Shown: positions 1 to 8,897 of the stretch, in pieces
How positions within the stretch are numbered: position 1 is the first letter of the stretch
Layout: every line of letters starts with the position of its first letter
Notes under the pieces: generated by a model
Told to the model about the DNA's origin: nothing
The model's input: only the letters and a program-made list of their open reading frames with translations
The model's database searches: none
Translations under genes and position numbers: made by a program
Source: an uncultured Oscillospiraceae bacterium
GTDB lineage: Bacteria; Bacillota; Clostridia; Oscillospirales; Oscillospiraceae
Assembly: GCA_934654755.1 (NCBI GenBank)
Contig: CAKUGQ010000001.1
Location: 115,187-179,186 of the forward strand
Direction: 5' to 3'
Length of the DNA: 64,000 bases

Positions 1-752
1 GCCTGCAGGAGTTCTACGCCGGTTGCACCACCCCCGCAGAGATGGCCAAGCGCGCCGAGACCATGTACGGCGCCGATTTCATCTGTCTGCACCTGGAAGG
101 CGCCGACCCCAACGGCGAGAACAAGTCCGTTGAGGAATGCGTCGAGCTTGCCAAGTCCGTGGCCGACGCCATCACCATGCCGCTGGTCATCATGGGCTGC
201 AAGAATATCGAAAAGGACGCCGAGATCTTCAACAAGATTTCCGATGCACTGCAGGGCAAGAACATCCTTGTGCTCTCCGCCCGCGAAGAAAACTATAAAA
301 CCGTCGGCGCCTCCGCCGCTCTGGCTTACGGCCAGAAGGTCGGTGCGGAATCCGCCGTTGACATCAACCTGGCCAAGCAGCTCAACGTGCTGATGACTCA
401 GCTCGGCGTACCCGCTTCTTCCATCGTGATGAATGCCGGCTCCGCCGCTGCCGGCTACGGCTTTGAATACGTTGCCTCCACCCTCGATCGTATCCGCGCC
501 GCTGCGTTGGCGCAGAGCGATAACCAGCTCCAGATGCCCATCATCACCCCCATCTCCCCGGAGACCTGGGGCGTGAAGGAAGCCATGATGTCCGAGGCGG
601 ATATGCCCGAGTGGGGCCCCGCCGAGGATCGCGGCATCGAAATGGAAACCACGACCGCTGCGGCTTGCCTCGCAGGCGGCTCCGACGCCGTTATCATGCG
701 CCATCCCGCCTCCGTCAAGGCGATCGCCGACATGATCCGCGCGCTGGTCTGA
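1..752 (+). CDS. acsD: Corrinoid iron-sulfur protein small subunit (3' part)
   Basis: C-terminal portion of the small subunit of the corrinoid iron-sulfur protein (CFeSP). CFeSP carries the methyl group from methyltetrahydrofolate to acetyl-CoA synthase in the Wood-Ljungdahl pathway. The reading frame is open to the left window edge (codons begin at base 3), so the start lies outside and about 250 residues are visible. Typical TIM-barrel segments are present, such as ADFICLHLEG, PLVIMGC and AGGSDAVIMRHP. The stop is followed after 19 bases by the acsC-acsE fusion gene, which has its own AAGGAGG ribosome binding site. This arrangement indicates co-transcription with its heterodimer partner. 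Family assignment is secure from the sequence and the neighbours. Confidence 0.93.
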   Translation, partial: LQEFYAGCTTPAEMAKRAETMYGADFICLHLEGADPNGENKSVEECVELAKSVADAITMPLVIMGCKNIEKDAEIFNKISDALQGKNILVLSAREENYKTVGASAALAYGQKVGAESAVDINLAKQLNVLMTQLGVPASSIVMNAGSAAAGYGFEYVASTLDRIRAAALAQSDNQLQMPIITPISPETWGVKEAMMSEADMPEWGPAEDRGIEMETTTAAACLAGGSDAVIMRHPASVKAIADMIRALV

Positions 753-771
753 GCAAAGGAGGACATATAAA

Positions 772-3051
772 ATGGCATTAAAAGGATTAGACATCTTCAA
801 GCTCTCCCCGAAGAAGAACTGTAAGGAATGCGGCAGCCCCACCTGTATGGCTTTCTGTATGAAGGTTGCGCAGGGCGCGGTCGGGCTGGATAAGTGCCCG
901 TACTTCTCACCGGAAGCCATCGCTCAGCTCTCCGAGGCCACCGCGCCTCCCATGAAGACCATCTCCGTCGGCACCGACGACATCAAGCTCGGCGGCGAGA
1001 CCGTCCTGTTCCGCCACGAGAAGACCCTTGTTTCCCGCACCCGCTATGCCGTGCCGGTCTGCACCTGCATGGAGGAAGCCGTTGCCGAACAGAAGCTCGC
1101 CGATGCCGTGAAGGTTGACTACGAGCGTATCGGTGAGCGCGAGTATGTGGAATTCATCCTTGTCCGCTGCCAGAAGGACACGGCCGACCGCTGGGAGGAG
1201 CTTGTGAAGAAGGCTATGGCCACCGGCCGTACGCTCATTCTTGACGTTGAGTGTCCCGAGTGTGCCAAAAAGGCTCTCGCCATCTGCAAGGACTCCAAGC
1301 CCATCCTCAACGGCGCCAACGCGCAGAATTTCGAGGAGATGAACGCCATTGCGAAGGAAGCGGGCGTCGTCCTGGGGGTGAAGGGTGAAAACCTCTCCGA
1401 GCTGCACGATACCGTTTCCAAGCTCGAGGCTGCCGGAAACAAGAATCTTGTTCTCGACGTTACCGGCGCTACCATCAAGGAGACCTTTGCCAATACCGTC
1501 CTTGTGCGCCGTACCGCGCTGCATGACGGCGACCGTACCTTCGGTTATCCCTCCATTGTCAATCTGGCCAAGCTCGCCAAGGGCGATATGCACCTGCAAA
1601 CCGCTCTGGCCGCGCTGTTCACCGTCAAATACGGTTCCATCGTTGTGATGGAGCGCATGAGTTATGCAGAGGCGCTGCCGCTGTACGGCCTGCGTCAGAA
1701 TATCTTTACCGACCCGCAGAAGCCCATGAAGGTCGCCCCCGGCATCTACCCGATGAACGGTGCCGGCCCCGACGATCCCTGCATGATGACGGTTGACTTC
1801 GCTCTGACCTACTTCCTCGTCTCCGGCGAGCTTGAGCGCTCCAACGTACCGATGAACCTGCTCATCACCGACGCATCCGGTATGTCCGTCCTGACCGCGT
1901 GGGCTGCCGGTAAGCTCTCATCGAGCTCCGTCAAGAAGTTCTTCGACGAGTTCGATATCGCCGGTAAGATCAACAACCGTACCCTGATTATCCCCGGCAA
2001 GGTTGCCGTTATGAAGGGCGAGATTCAGGATAAGCTGCCCGAGTGGAATGTTGTCGTCGGTACCCGCGAGGCCGTCGAAATCGTCAAGTACCTCAAGGAC
2101 GGCGAGTATATCAAGGCTGCCGAGGCCGCTGCCGCCGCCAAGAAGCCTGCAGAGGCCAAGAAGGAAGTCGTAGACGAGAATGCGCCGCTGGACTTCTCGA
2201 AGATCGTCATTCCCGAGATCGTCAAGAAGGATATGGGCGTTACCTACCGTACTCGTAACGTGCAGTCGAAGAAGTTTGTCACCATCGGCGAGCGCATCCA
2301 CTGCATCAGCCCGGTTATCCGCGAGGCTATGGCTACCTTCAATCCCGATCCCATCCTCGAGCGTGCCGCGCAGCAGATCAAGGCCGGCGCGACCTACCTG
2401 GATGTGAACATCGGCCCCGCCGAGTCCAACGGCCCCGAGCTGATGACTTGGGCGGTCAAGCTCCTGCAGGAGAACTTCAATAATGTTCCTCTGGCGCTCG
2501 ATACCGCAAACAAGAAGGCTATCGAAGCCGGTATCCATGTTTACAACCGCACGAACGGCAAGCCCATCGTCAACTCCGCCGACGCCGGTTCCCGTATCTC
2601 CTACATTGACCTTGCCGCTGCGAACGACGCGATCTGTATCGCACTTTGCTCTGCCGACGGTATTGCCAAGGACAACGATGAGCGTATGCACCACTGCCAC
2701 ACCATGCTCGATCGCGGCATGGCACTCGGTATGGATGCAGGCGACCTCTGGTTCGACCCGCTGTTCCTTGTCGTCAAGGGTATGCAGGATAAGCAGATGG
2801 ACGTTCTCAACGCCATCAAGCTCTTCTCCGACGAAGGCCTCAACTCCACGGGCGGTCTGTCCAATAACTCCAACGGCGCACCGAAGAACGTCCGCCCGAT
2901 CATGGACTCCGCGCTGGTCGCAATGTGCATGATGCAGGGCCTGACCTCGGCTATTGTTAACCCCAATGACCTGCGACTGATGGAGACCATCAAGTCCTGC
3001 GATATTTTCAAGAACAACGAGCTGTATTCCGACAGCTATCTTGAAATCTGA
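772..3051 (+). CDS. acsC-acsE: Fused CFeSP large subunit and methyl-H4folate:CFeSP methyltransferase
   Basis: One 759-residue protein joins two enzymes usually encoded separately. Residues 1 to about 445 are AcsC. The N-terminal [4Fe-4S] ligands are C17, C20, C25 and C42 (KKNCKECGSPTC, LDKCPY), followed by the barrel and the C-terminal cobalamin-binding part (TDASGMSVLTAW, NRTLIIPGKVAV). An Ala/Lys-rich linker at about 444-475 follows. Residues from about 500 to 759 are AcsE, the pterin-binding methyltransferase (FVTIGERIHC, GATYLDVNIGPA, LALDTANKKAIEAG, NSADAG, GGLSNNSNGAPKN). AcsC is normally about 446 residues and AcsE about 262, so the sum fits a complete fusion. The reading frame is continuous, with no internal stop and no clear second start. 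The protein would both load and carry the methyl group that AcsB uses. Start chosen by AAGGAGG upstream. Confidence 0.94.
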   Translation: MALKGLDIFKLSPKKNCKECGSPTCMAFCMKVAQGAVGLDKCPYFSPEAIAQLSEATAPPMKTISVGTDDIKLGGETVLFRHEKTLVSRTRYAVPVCTCMEEAVAEQKLADAVKVDYERIGEREYVEFILVRCQKDTADRWEELVKKAMATGRTLILDVECPECAKKALAICKDSKPILNGANAQNFEEMNAIAKEAGVVLGVKGENLSELHDTVSKLEAAGNKNLVLDVTGATIKETFANTVLVRRTALHDGDRTFGYPSIVNLAKLAKGDMHLQTALAALFTVKYGSIVVMERMSYAEALPLYGLRQNIFTDPQKPMKVAPGIYPMNGAGPDDPCMMTVDFALTYFLVSGELERSNVPMNLLITDASGMSVLTAWAAGKLSSSSVKKFFDEFDIAGKINNRTLIIPGKVAVMKGEIQDKLPEWNVVVGTREAVEIVKYLKDGEYIKAAEAAAAAKKPAEAKKEVVDENAPLDFSKIVIPEIVKKDMGVTYRTRNVQSKKFVTIGERIHCISPVIREAMATFNPDPILERAAQQIKAGATYLDVNIGPAESNGPELMTWAVKLLQENFNNVPLALDTANKKAIEAGIHVYNRTNGKPIVNSADAGSRISYIDLAAANDAICIALCSADGIAKDNDERMHHCHTMLDRGMALGMDAGDLWFDPLFLVVKGMQDKQMDVLNAIKLFSDEGLNSTGGLSNNSNGAPKNVRPIMDSALVAMCMMQGLTSAIVNPNDLRLMETIKSCDIFKNNELYSDSYLEI

Positions 3052-3090
3052 TTTTGCGTTTTCCTTCCTTTATTTTCCTTTCTGGTTGTT

Positions 3091-3335
3091 CCGGCCGATT
3101 TTCTTTTGAGCTTTTTATGTGATCGGCCGGAACGCTCCCCTGACCGGCGTTTTCTCCCTGCGCCGGGCGGGGGATGACAGCCAGCCGGACGTTTTTCTAA
3201 TTTTTCCGTCCGGCACCTTCCCGATCGGGACGGTATTTCTCCCTTGCCGGCCCGGTCAAAACCGCCGGGCGCCGTCTATCCCCAGACGGCGTCCGGCACC
3301 ACCCCGCCTGCGGGCGTTCCCCAGCGCCCGCAGGC
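3091..3335. repeat. Array of perfect hairpins between acsC-acsE and acsB
   Basis: The 435-base gap 3052-3486 has no convincing gene. It holds successive perfect inverted repeats. A 9-bp stem pairs 3091-3099 with 3122-3130 around a T-rich loop. An 8-bp stem pairs 3184-3191 with 3207-3214, also with a T-rich loop. There is a 12-bp palindrome at 3219-3230. A 7-bp stem pairs 3271-3277 with 3284-3290. An 11-bp stem (GCCTGCGGGCG) pairs 3306-3316 with 3325-3335. The last two share a TCCCCA loop core. None is followed by a clean T-run, so they are not obvious terminators. They may stabilise or process the mRNA, or act as REP-like elements. Confidence 0.6.
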
Positions 3336-3486
3336 ACTTCCCCTATGCGTATTCTTCTCGTTAGCCCGGAGATGCTTCGGGCGGGAATTTTGAACGGTTG
3401 GAAGCGCTGCGCTTTTTTTGCACTTCCCGCATTAACGGATTGCAGCGTTCCTATAGCAGGCAGACAAGTTATAAGGAGGAAAAAAC

Positions 3487-5607
3487 ATGAGTGTATTAAC
3501 AGATCTCATCTATGGCGGCGCGAATGCCGTTGCAGGGCTGACCGAGGGCGCCGTCAATGACGCCATCGCGAAGTATGGCGAGGATAAGCCGGTTGCCTTC
3601 CCCGACACGGCTTACTTCTTCCCCACTATCTATGCCGCCACGGGCGTAAAGGTTGCGAAGCTTGGCGATCTGCCCGCCTGCGTGGGCGTACTGAAAAGCC
3701 TGATTACCAATCAGGAGGATCTCGGGCAGGCGCTGAATGCCGGTCTGGCCACCGCTGTCGGTGCGGAAATTCTCGAAGGACTCAAGTACGTCGAGGGTGA
3801 ACCTTACGCCAATGAGGCGGGGATCGGCTTTGTGCCGGATCCTGTCATCCGTTCGTTGGGTGTTCCGTTGGTTACGGGCGATATCCCCGGCGTTGCGGTT
3901 GTGCTGGGCAAGGCCGAGAATCCTGAGGATGTTGTGAAGACCGTCAAGGACTATCAGGCCAAGGGTGTTTTGACCTTCCTCATCGGAGAGGTGATCGACC
4001 AGTGCGCCGAGGGCGGCGTGAAAATGGGTCTTGAGCTGCGTGTCGTGCCGTTGGGTCATGATGTGACGGCCGTCATTCACGTTGTCACCGTTGCGATCCG
4101 TGCTGCGCTGATTTTCGGCAATGTGCAGCCGGGCGATCTGGCCGGCCTGTTGGCTTATACGAAGCAGCGTGTTCCTGCCTTTGTCAACACCTTCGGAGCA
4201 ATCGACGCGGTTGTTGTTTCCGCGGGCGCGGGCGCAATCGCACTCGGCTTCCCGGTTGTTGTGGATATCGATCTGGGTGAGAACCAGGTTCCCGGCGCGC
4301 TGGAATCCGTTACGGATCACAGCCTGACCGTCAAGCATTCGCTGGAGCTGCGTGGTATCAAGATCAAATCCAAGGAGCTTCCCATTCCGGTGGCCTTTGC
4401 CGCTGCCTTTGAGGGCGAGATCATCCGAAAGGCAGATATGCATACCGAGTTCTGGTCCGGTAAGAATGCGACTGCCGAGCTGGTCACGATGGCCGACGAT
4501 GTGGAGGATCATAAGTTCACTCTGGTCGGCCCGGATCTGGACAGCGGAGAGAAAAACCTTGCGCTGGCAACATGGGTCAAGGTTTCCGGAGCAAAGATGC
4601 AGGCGGATTTCGAGAGCGTTATCGAGCGAAAGATCCACGCCTGGTTCAATTATATGGAGGGCGTAATGCACACCGGCCAGCGTAATCAGGTACGTCTTCG
4701 CGTATCGAATGACGCCTTTGAAAAAGGCCTGCGTATGAAGGACTTCGGCGAGGTGCTCTACCATATGATTATGGATGAGTTTGACGCAGTTGTCGACAAG
4801 TGTCAGGTTACGCTGATTACCGATGAGGAAGAAGCAAAGAAATTCCGCGACGAGGTTGCAATGCCGCGTTACGATGCACGTGACGACCGCCTTGCCTCCA
4901 TGACAGACGAATCCGTCGACCGTTACTATACCTGCATCCTCTGCCAGAGCTTCGCGCCGGCGCACTGCTGCGTCGTTACTCCGGAGCGCCTGGGCCTGTG
5001 CGGCGCGGTGTCATGGCTTGACGCCAAGGCAACCAATGAGCTCAACCCGCAGGGTCCCTGCCAGCCGATCTTCAAGGAAGGCTGCCTGGATGAGCGTACC
5101 GGCCGCTATGAGTCCGTCAACAAGATGGTCGCTGAGGCGACGCACGGCGCAGTTGAGAGCGTCACGCTATATTCCATTCTGGAGGATCCGATGACCTCCT
5201 GCGGCTGCTTCGAATGCATTTGCGGCATCGAACCGGTTTCCAACGGCTTTATCGTCGTCAACCGTGAGTTCAAGGGTATGACACCCGTCGGCATGACCTT
5301 TGGCGAGCTTGCTTCCTGCACCGGCGGCGGCGTACAGACGCCGGGCTATATGGGTCATGGCCGTCATTTCATCTCCTCAAAGAAGTTCATTGCTGCCGAG
5401 GGCGGTATTGAGCGCATTGTCTGGATGCCGAAGGAGCTGAAGGACGACGTTGCAGAGCGGCTGAACAAGACCGCGAAGGAGCTGTATGGGATCGAAAACT
5501 TTACCGATATGATCGCCGACGAGACGATCTGCGAGGACTGCGACGGCCTGATGGCCTTCCTGACCGAGAAGGATCACCCGGTTCTGAAGCTTGAACCGCT
5601 GATGTAA
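3487..5607 (+). CDS. acsB: Acetyl-CoA synthase (CODH/ACS complex beta subunit)
   Basis: Acetyl-CoA synthase condenses CO, the CFeSP-borne methyl group and coenzyme A to acetyl-CoA. At 706 residues it is close to the roughly 730 of the bacterial enzyme and includes the N-terminal CODH-contact domain. The A-cluster ligands are all present with canonical spacing: C483, C486, C495 and C505 (motif CILCQSFAPAHC, then GLCGA), and the Cys-Gly-Cys nickel site at C572-C574 (SCGCFECICG). The GGGVQTPGYMGHGRHF segment near the C-terminus is also typical. The start follows ATAAGGAGGAAAAAAC. The CODH gene (acsA) is not in the window and presumably lies upstream. Confidence 0.97.
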   Translation: MSVLTDLIYGGANAVAGLTEGAVNDAIAKYGEDKPVAFPDTAYFFPTIYAATGVKVAKLGDLPACVGVLKSLITNQEDLGQALNAGLATAVGAEILEGLKYVEGEPYANEAGIGFVPDPVIRSLGVPLVTGDIPGVAVVLGKAENPEDVVKTVKDYQAKGVLTFLIGEVIDQCAEGGVKMGLELRVVPLGHDVTAVIHVVTVAIRAALIFGNVQPGDLAGLLAYTKQRVPAFVNTFGAIDAVVVSAGAGAIALGFPVVVDIDLGENQVPGALESVTDHSLTVKHSLELRGIKIKSKELPIPVAFAAAFEGEIIRKADMHTEFWSGKNATAELVTMADDVEDHKFTLVGPDLDSGEKNLALATWVKVSGAKMQADFESVIERKIHAWFNYMEGVMHTGQRNQVRLRVSNDAFEKGLRMKDFGEVLYHMIMDEFDAVVDKCQVTLITDEEEAKKFRDEVAMPRYDARDDRLASMTDESVDRYYTCILCQSFAPAHCCVVTPERLGLCGAVSWLDAKATNELNPQGPCQPIFKEGCLDERTGRYESVNKMVAEATHGAVESVTLYSILEDPMTSCGCFECICGIEPVSNGFIVVNREFKGMTPVGMTFGELASCTGGGVQTPGYMGHGRHFISSKKFIAAEGGIERIVWMPKELKDDVAERLNKTAKELYGIENFTDMIADETICEDCDGLMAFLTEKDHPVLKLEPLM

Positions 5608-5627
5608 GCAATCCACGAATAAATCGG

Positions 5628-5656
5628 TTGATTTTTACCGATTTGGCTGTTATAAT
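5628..5656 (+). promoter_or_regulatory. Candidate sigma-A promoter downstream of acsB
   Basis: TTGATT, a 17-base spacer and a perfect TATAAT. It could serve the cupin-acsV-DUF3786 genes. An 8-bp hairpin (5621-5628 with 5637-5644) overlaps it, and a strong hairpin begins at the first base after the -10 box, so its activity is uncertain. Confidence 0.45.
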
Positions 5657-5682
5657 GGGGAAGGGTCAGGGGACCCTTCCCC
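5657..5682 (+). terminator. Hairpin after acsB
   Basis: Perfect 11-bp stem (GGGGAAGGGTC with GACCCTTCCCC) and a 4-base loop, followed by ATTTGTCT. Probable weak intrinsic terminator of the acs operon. From here to the cupin start (5683-5914) nothing else was recognised apart from the ribosome binding site AAGGAG. Confidence 0.55.
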
Positions 5683-5914
5683 ATTTGTCTGTGCTCGCGG
5701 GAAGTACATAAGCTCGGCGCGGCATTCTCAAAACCCCTCATTGCGGATATTTTGCCATGTCGGTTTGCTCCCTGCAATGCCCAAGGGGGAGCCCGGCGTT
5801 GCTCTGCTTTATATCATCCTACGCGGCGTATTGGTGCGGCAGCCGCATACCCCACGCGCAACACGACCGCTGCGTTTACAGCGGAGAATATATTTCTAAA
5901 AGGAGCTGTTTCTT

Positions 5915-6244
5915 ATGCGCATCGATTTCTCCTCAATCCCCGAAGAAGCCGTGCAGAATTTCTGTGGCGGCAACAAGACCCTGTTCAAACGCGCGTGGTC
6001 GGACGGCAAAGCCAAGATCATGTACGACCGTCTGCCCGCAGGCGCATCCATCGGGATGCACACGCACGAAACAAACAGTGAAACAATGTATCTGCTTTCC
6101 GGTGTGGCGCGGTACACGGTCGACGGTGTGCAGGAAACCGTTCGTGCGGGGGAAGCACACTACTGCCCGAAGGGCAGCACGCACTGCATGGAGAATATCG
6201 GCGACGATGAAATTGTGTTTTTCGCCGTTGTTGCGGAGCAGTAG
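5915..6244 (+). CDS. Small cupin-domain protein
   Basis: A 109-residue single-domain cupin. The metal-binding motif is seen as GMHTHETNSETMYLLSG (cupin motif 1, with two His and Glu), and the second motif as YCPKGSTHCMENIG. Small cupins bind a metal and a small ligand or act as isomerases or sensors; the ligand here cannot be told from sequence. The gene lies 9 bases before acsV, so it is probably in the same transcript and may serve corrinoid or methyl-group metabolism (inference from position only). Start supported by AAGGAG nine bases upstream. Confidence 0.85.
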   Translation: MRIDFSSIPEEAVQNFCGGNKTLFKRAWSDGKAKIMYDRLPAGASIGMHTHETNSETMYLLSGVARYTVDGVQETVRAGEAHYCPKGSTHCMENIGDDEIVFFAVVAEQ

Positions 6245-6253
6245 GGAGGCGCT

Positions 6254-8179
6254 ATGTTTGAACTGATCTTCCAATTTGAAAACGGCGAGGCGCCCGTTTC
6301 GATCAGCGTTTCTCCCGAAGAGAACCTGCTCAGCGCGGCTCGCCGTGCCAACGTTGCCATTGATGCACCGTGCTCCGGCAACGGTTCCTGCGGAAAATGC
6401 CGCGTAAAGATACTTTCCGGAACCGTGGAGGGGCTTCAGACCTCCCATATTTCCGATGCGGAGTTTGCCGAGGGTTGGCGGCTGTCCTGTGCAACCTACG
6501 CCCGCTCCGACGTGACGGTGCAGGTTCCGGATATCGCCTCTGCCTACCGCAGCCGCATGAAGACCGCTGATCTTTCCTCCGGCGAGGAGGTCGCCATTTT
6601 TGAATCCCTGCTGGCCGGTATCCGCGAAGCGGGTATTGCGCTGGAAAACCGTTTTGTTTCCGTCGCATTGGCACTTACCGAGCCGTCGCTGGACGATACC
6701 ATGCCCGATAATGAACGTCTGGAGCGAGCCCTTCAGGACGCCACCGGTCTGGAGCAGATTGAGCTGCCGTTTTTTGCACTGCGCAAGCTGCCTGCGACGC
6801 TTCGCGAGGCGAATTTCGCCGTGCGCGTGACGGGCGAGCGGCTGAAAGACCGTTTTGTCGTCTATGACGTTCTGCCGCAGTCGGACGAGTCGCCGTTGTG
6901 CGGCTTGGGCATTGATATCGGCACTACAACCGTCTCTGCCGTGCTCTTTGATCTGAACGGCGGACGTCTTCTGGCCAAGGCCTCCGGCGGAAACGGTCAG
7001 ATCCGCTATGGAGCGGATGTTATCAACCGAATTATTGAGCAGGGAAAGCCCGGCGGGCGCAAGAAGCTTCAGGATGCTATCATTAAAGAGACGCTGCTGC
7101 CGCTGATCGCTGCACTGTGCAAGGATGCAGGCGTGAGCGCGACGCATATTCTGCGAGCCTGCGTGGCAAGTAACACGACGATGAACCATCTGTTTGTCGG
7201 CGTGGATGCCGATCCGGTGCGTATGGAGCCGTATATCCCCGCTTTCTTCCACTACAACGAGCTGCACGCAATTGATCTCGGCCTGCCGATGCACCCGAAT
7301 GCGCGTGTGCTGCTTGCACCGAACATCGGCTCCTATGTCGGTGGGGACATCACTGCCGGCACTTTCGCCGGAATGCTCTGGAATAAGGATGAGCTTTCGC
7401 TCTTTATTGATCTCGGAACCAACGGCGAGATCGTTTTTGGCAACCGTGATTTCCTGATGAGCTGTGCGTGTTCGGCCGGCCCTGCCTTTGAAGGTGGCGA
7501 TATCTCCTGCGGTATGCGCGCGACGGACGGTGCGATTGAATCCTGTGTGATCGACCCCGAGACGATGGAGCCGAGCTTCGGTATTATCGGCGAGGAGGGG
7601 CAGAAACCGGTCGGACTGTGCGGCAGCGGCATTATCGACACCATTGCCGAACTGTTCGGCACGGGAATCATCAATGCCAAGGGGCTGTTTGTGCGCGAGG
7701 GCAAGCGCGTCCTGCGCGACCGCCATGGCAGCGGGCGCTACATTCTTGCGTTCCCGGAGGAATCTGCCACCGGCCGTGAGGTATCGCTCAATGAGGTGGA
7801 CATTGACAACTTTATCCGTGCCAAGGGCGCGATTTACTCAGCCATTGATACGCTGCTCGGGACGATGGATATGGACGAGTCCGTGATTGAGGGCGTGTAC
7901 GTTGCGGGTGGTATTGGCAGTGGTATCGATATGCGCAATGCCGTGCGTATCGGAATGTTCCCGAATGTGCCGCTGGAGCTGTTCCACTACATCGGCAATT
8001 CCTCGCTGTCCGGCGCTTATGCAATGGCATTGTCCGATGAAGCGGAAGGTAAGGTCGCTGAGGTGGCTCGTAACATGACCTATGTCGAGTTATCTACCCA
8101 TCCGGGCTATATGGATGCCTTCGTTGCAGCCTGCTTCCTGCCGCACACGGATGCGCACCGTTTTGAGGGCATCGAATGA
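6254..8179 (+). CDS. acsV: Reductive activator of corrinoid iron-sulfur protein (RACo)
   Basis: A 641-residue ASKHA-type ATPase with an N-terminal plant-type [2Fe-2S] ferredoxin domain. It uses ATP to re-reduce CFeSP when its cobalt has been oxidised to Co(II). The cluster ligands are C40, C46, C49 and C79 (APCSGNGSCGKC, then LSCATY). The nucleotide-binding part follows, with LGIDIGTTTVSAVLFD, VASNTTMNHLFVGV, LFIDLGTNGEIVFG, VGLCGSGIIDTIAELF and VYVAGGIGSGIDMRNA. The gene sits within the acs cluster, where RACo is expected, and overlaps the next gene by ATGA. Start follows GGGAGGCGCT. Close relatives activate other corrinoid methyltransferases, but the context supports the CFeSP role. Confidence 0.93.
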   Translation: MFELIFQFENGEAPVSISVSPEENLLSAARRANVAIDAPCSGNGSCGKCRVKILSGTVEGLQTSHISDAEFAEGWRLSCATYARSDVTVQVPDIASAYRSRMKTADLSSGEEVAIFESLLAGIREAGIALENRFVSVALALTEPSLDDTMPDNERLERALQDATGLEQIELPFFALRKLPATLREANFAVRVTGERLKDRFVVYDVLPQSDESPLCGLGIDIGTTTVSAVLFDLNGGRLLAKASGGNGQIRYGADVINRIIEQGKPGGRKKLQDAIIKETLLPLIAALCKDAGVSATHILRACVASNTTMNHLFVGVDADPVRMEPYIPAFFHYNELHAIDLGLPMHPNARVLLAPNIGSYVGGDITAGTFAGMLWNKDELSLFIDLGTNGEIVFGNRDFLMSCACSAGPAFEGGDISCGMRATDGAIESCVIDPETMEPSFGIIGEEGQKPVGLCGSGIIDTIAELFGTGIINAKGLFVREGKRVLRDRHGSGRYILAFPEESATGREVSLNEVDIDNFIRAKGAIYSAIDTLLGTMDMDESVIEGVYVAGGIGSGIDMRNAVRIGMFPNVPLELFHYIGNSSLSGAYAMALSDEAEGKVAEVARNMTYVELSTHPGYMDAFVAACFLPHTDAHRFEGIE

Positions 8180-8784
8180 AGCAGATTGAGAATCACAAGG
8201 AAGAGGTGCCGTTTGCGCACTATCAGGTCAAATTTGCCGCAATGGATCCGGCGGAGGCTGCCGCGCGGACAGGCGTCCGCTATGAGGATGGGACGTTTTA
8301 TGTGACGCTGCTCGGGATGATGTACGCCGTCCTATGGCCGGAGGCTACGATCCGTGCAACCGACGGTAAGATACCTCCGCTCCCGCTTCAAACCTTCCTG
8401 CTGCGTTACCTGCTGGAGGGTAAGCGCACGGCGCTGAGCAGTGAGTTCAAGACCTTCCGAGAGATGCCGTGGGGTGAGCTGTATATTCAGCCCTTTACCG
8501 GCCGCGTTCTGACACGTGCTGCGTTCGGCTTCGGGACGCGTATTGAACGTTATCGTGCTGCCGCTGCAGCGCTTGGCGGCATCCCACTCAGGCACGGCGA
8601 CGCGGGCTACGAGTTCACGCTGACTGATAATTACCGCTTGCGGCTGCTGGTTTGGGCAGGGGATGAAGAGTTTCCCCCGAACGCGCAGCTACTCTATTCC
8701 TCAAATTTTGCAGAGGGCTTTGCCGCAGAGGACCGGGTTGTTGCGGGCGATCTTCTGATCGGCGCACTGAAAAGCAGAATGTAG
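8176..8784 (+). CDS. DUF3786 family protein
   Basis: A 202-residue soluble protein resembling the DUF3786 family, whose members are often encoded near corrinoid and acetyl-CoA synthase genes in anaerobes. No catalytic motif could be recognised. The start overlaps the acsV stop (ATGA), which indicates translational coupling and a linked function. It could be a corrinoid-protein accessory factor (inference). A strong terminator follows its stop after three bases, so this gene ends the acs transcript. Confidence 0.75.
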   Translation: MKQIENHKEEVPFAHYQVKFAAMDPAEAAARTGVRYEDGTFYVTLLGMMYAVLWPEATIRATDGKIPPLPLQTFLLRYLLEGKRTALSSEFKTFREMPWGELYIQPFTGRVLTRAAFGFGTRIERYRAAAAALGGIPLRHGDAGYEFTLTDNYRLRLLVWAGDEEFPPNAQLLYSSNFAEGFAAEDRVVAGDLLIGALKSRM

Positions 8785-8787
8785 ATG

Positions 8788-8819
8788 ATCGACCTGCCCG
8801 AAAAACCGGGCAGGTCGAT
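8788..8819 (+). terminator. Intrinsic terminator of the acs gene cluster
   Basis: Perfect 13-bp stem (ATCGACCTGCCCG with its complement) and a 6-base A-rich loop, followed by a short T-run, three bases after the DUF3786 stop. Confidence 0.9.
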
Positions 8820-8897
8820 TTTGTGTGCAGAATGCACACCGGATATAGGAAAATGTGCAGAAACTGCAAATTTCCTCTTCCAATTTCGGAACGGATG

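Noticed and set aside
3119..3364. Small plus-strand frame in the acsC-acsE/acsB gap
   Set aside because: Arg/Pro-rich product arising from the GC-rich hairpins; no ribosome binding site.
5933..7726. 597-codon minus-strand frame opposite cupin and acsV
   Set aside because: Antisense shadow spanning two real genes.
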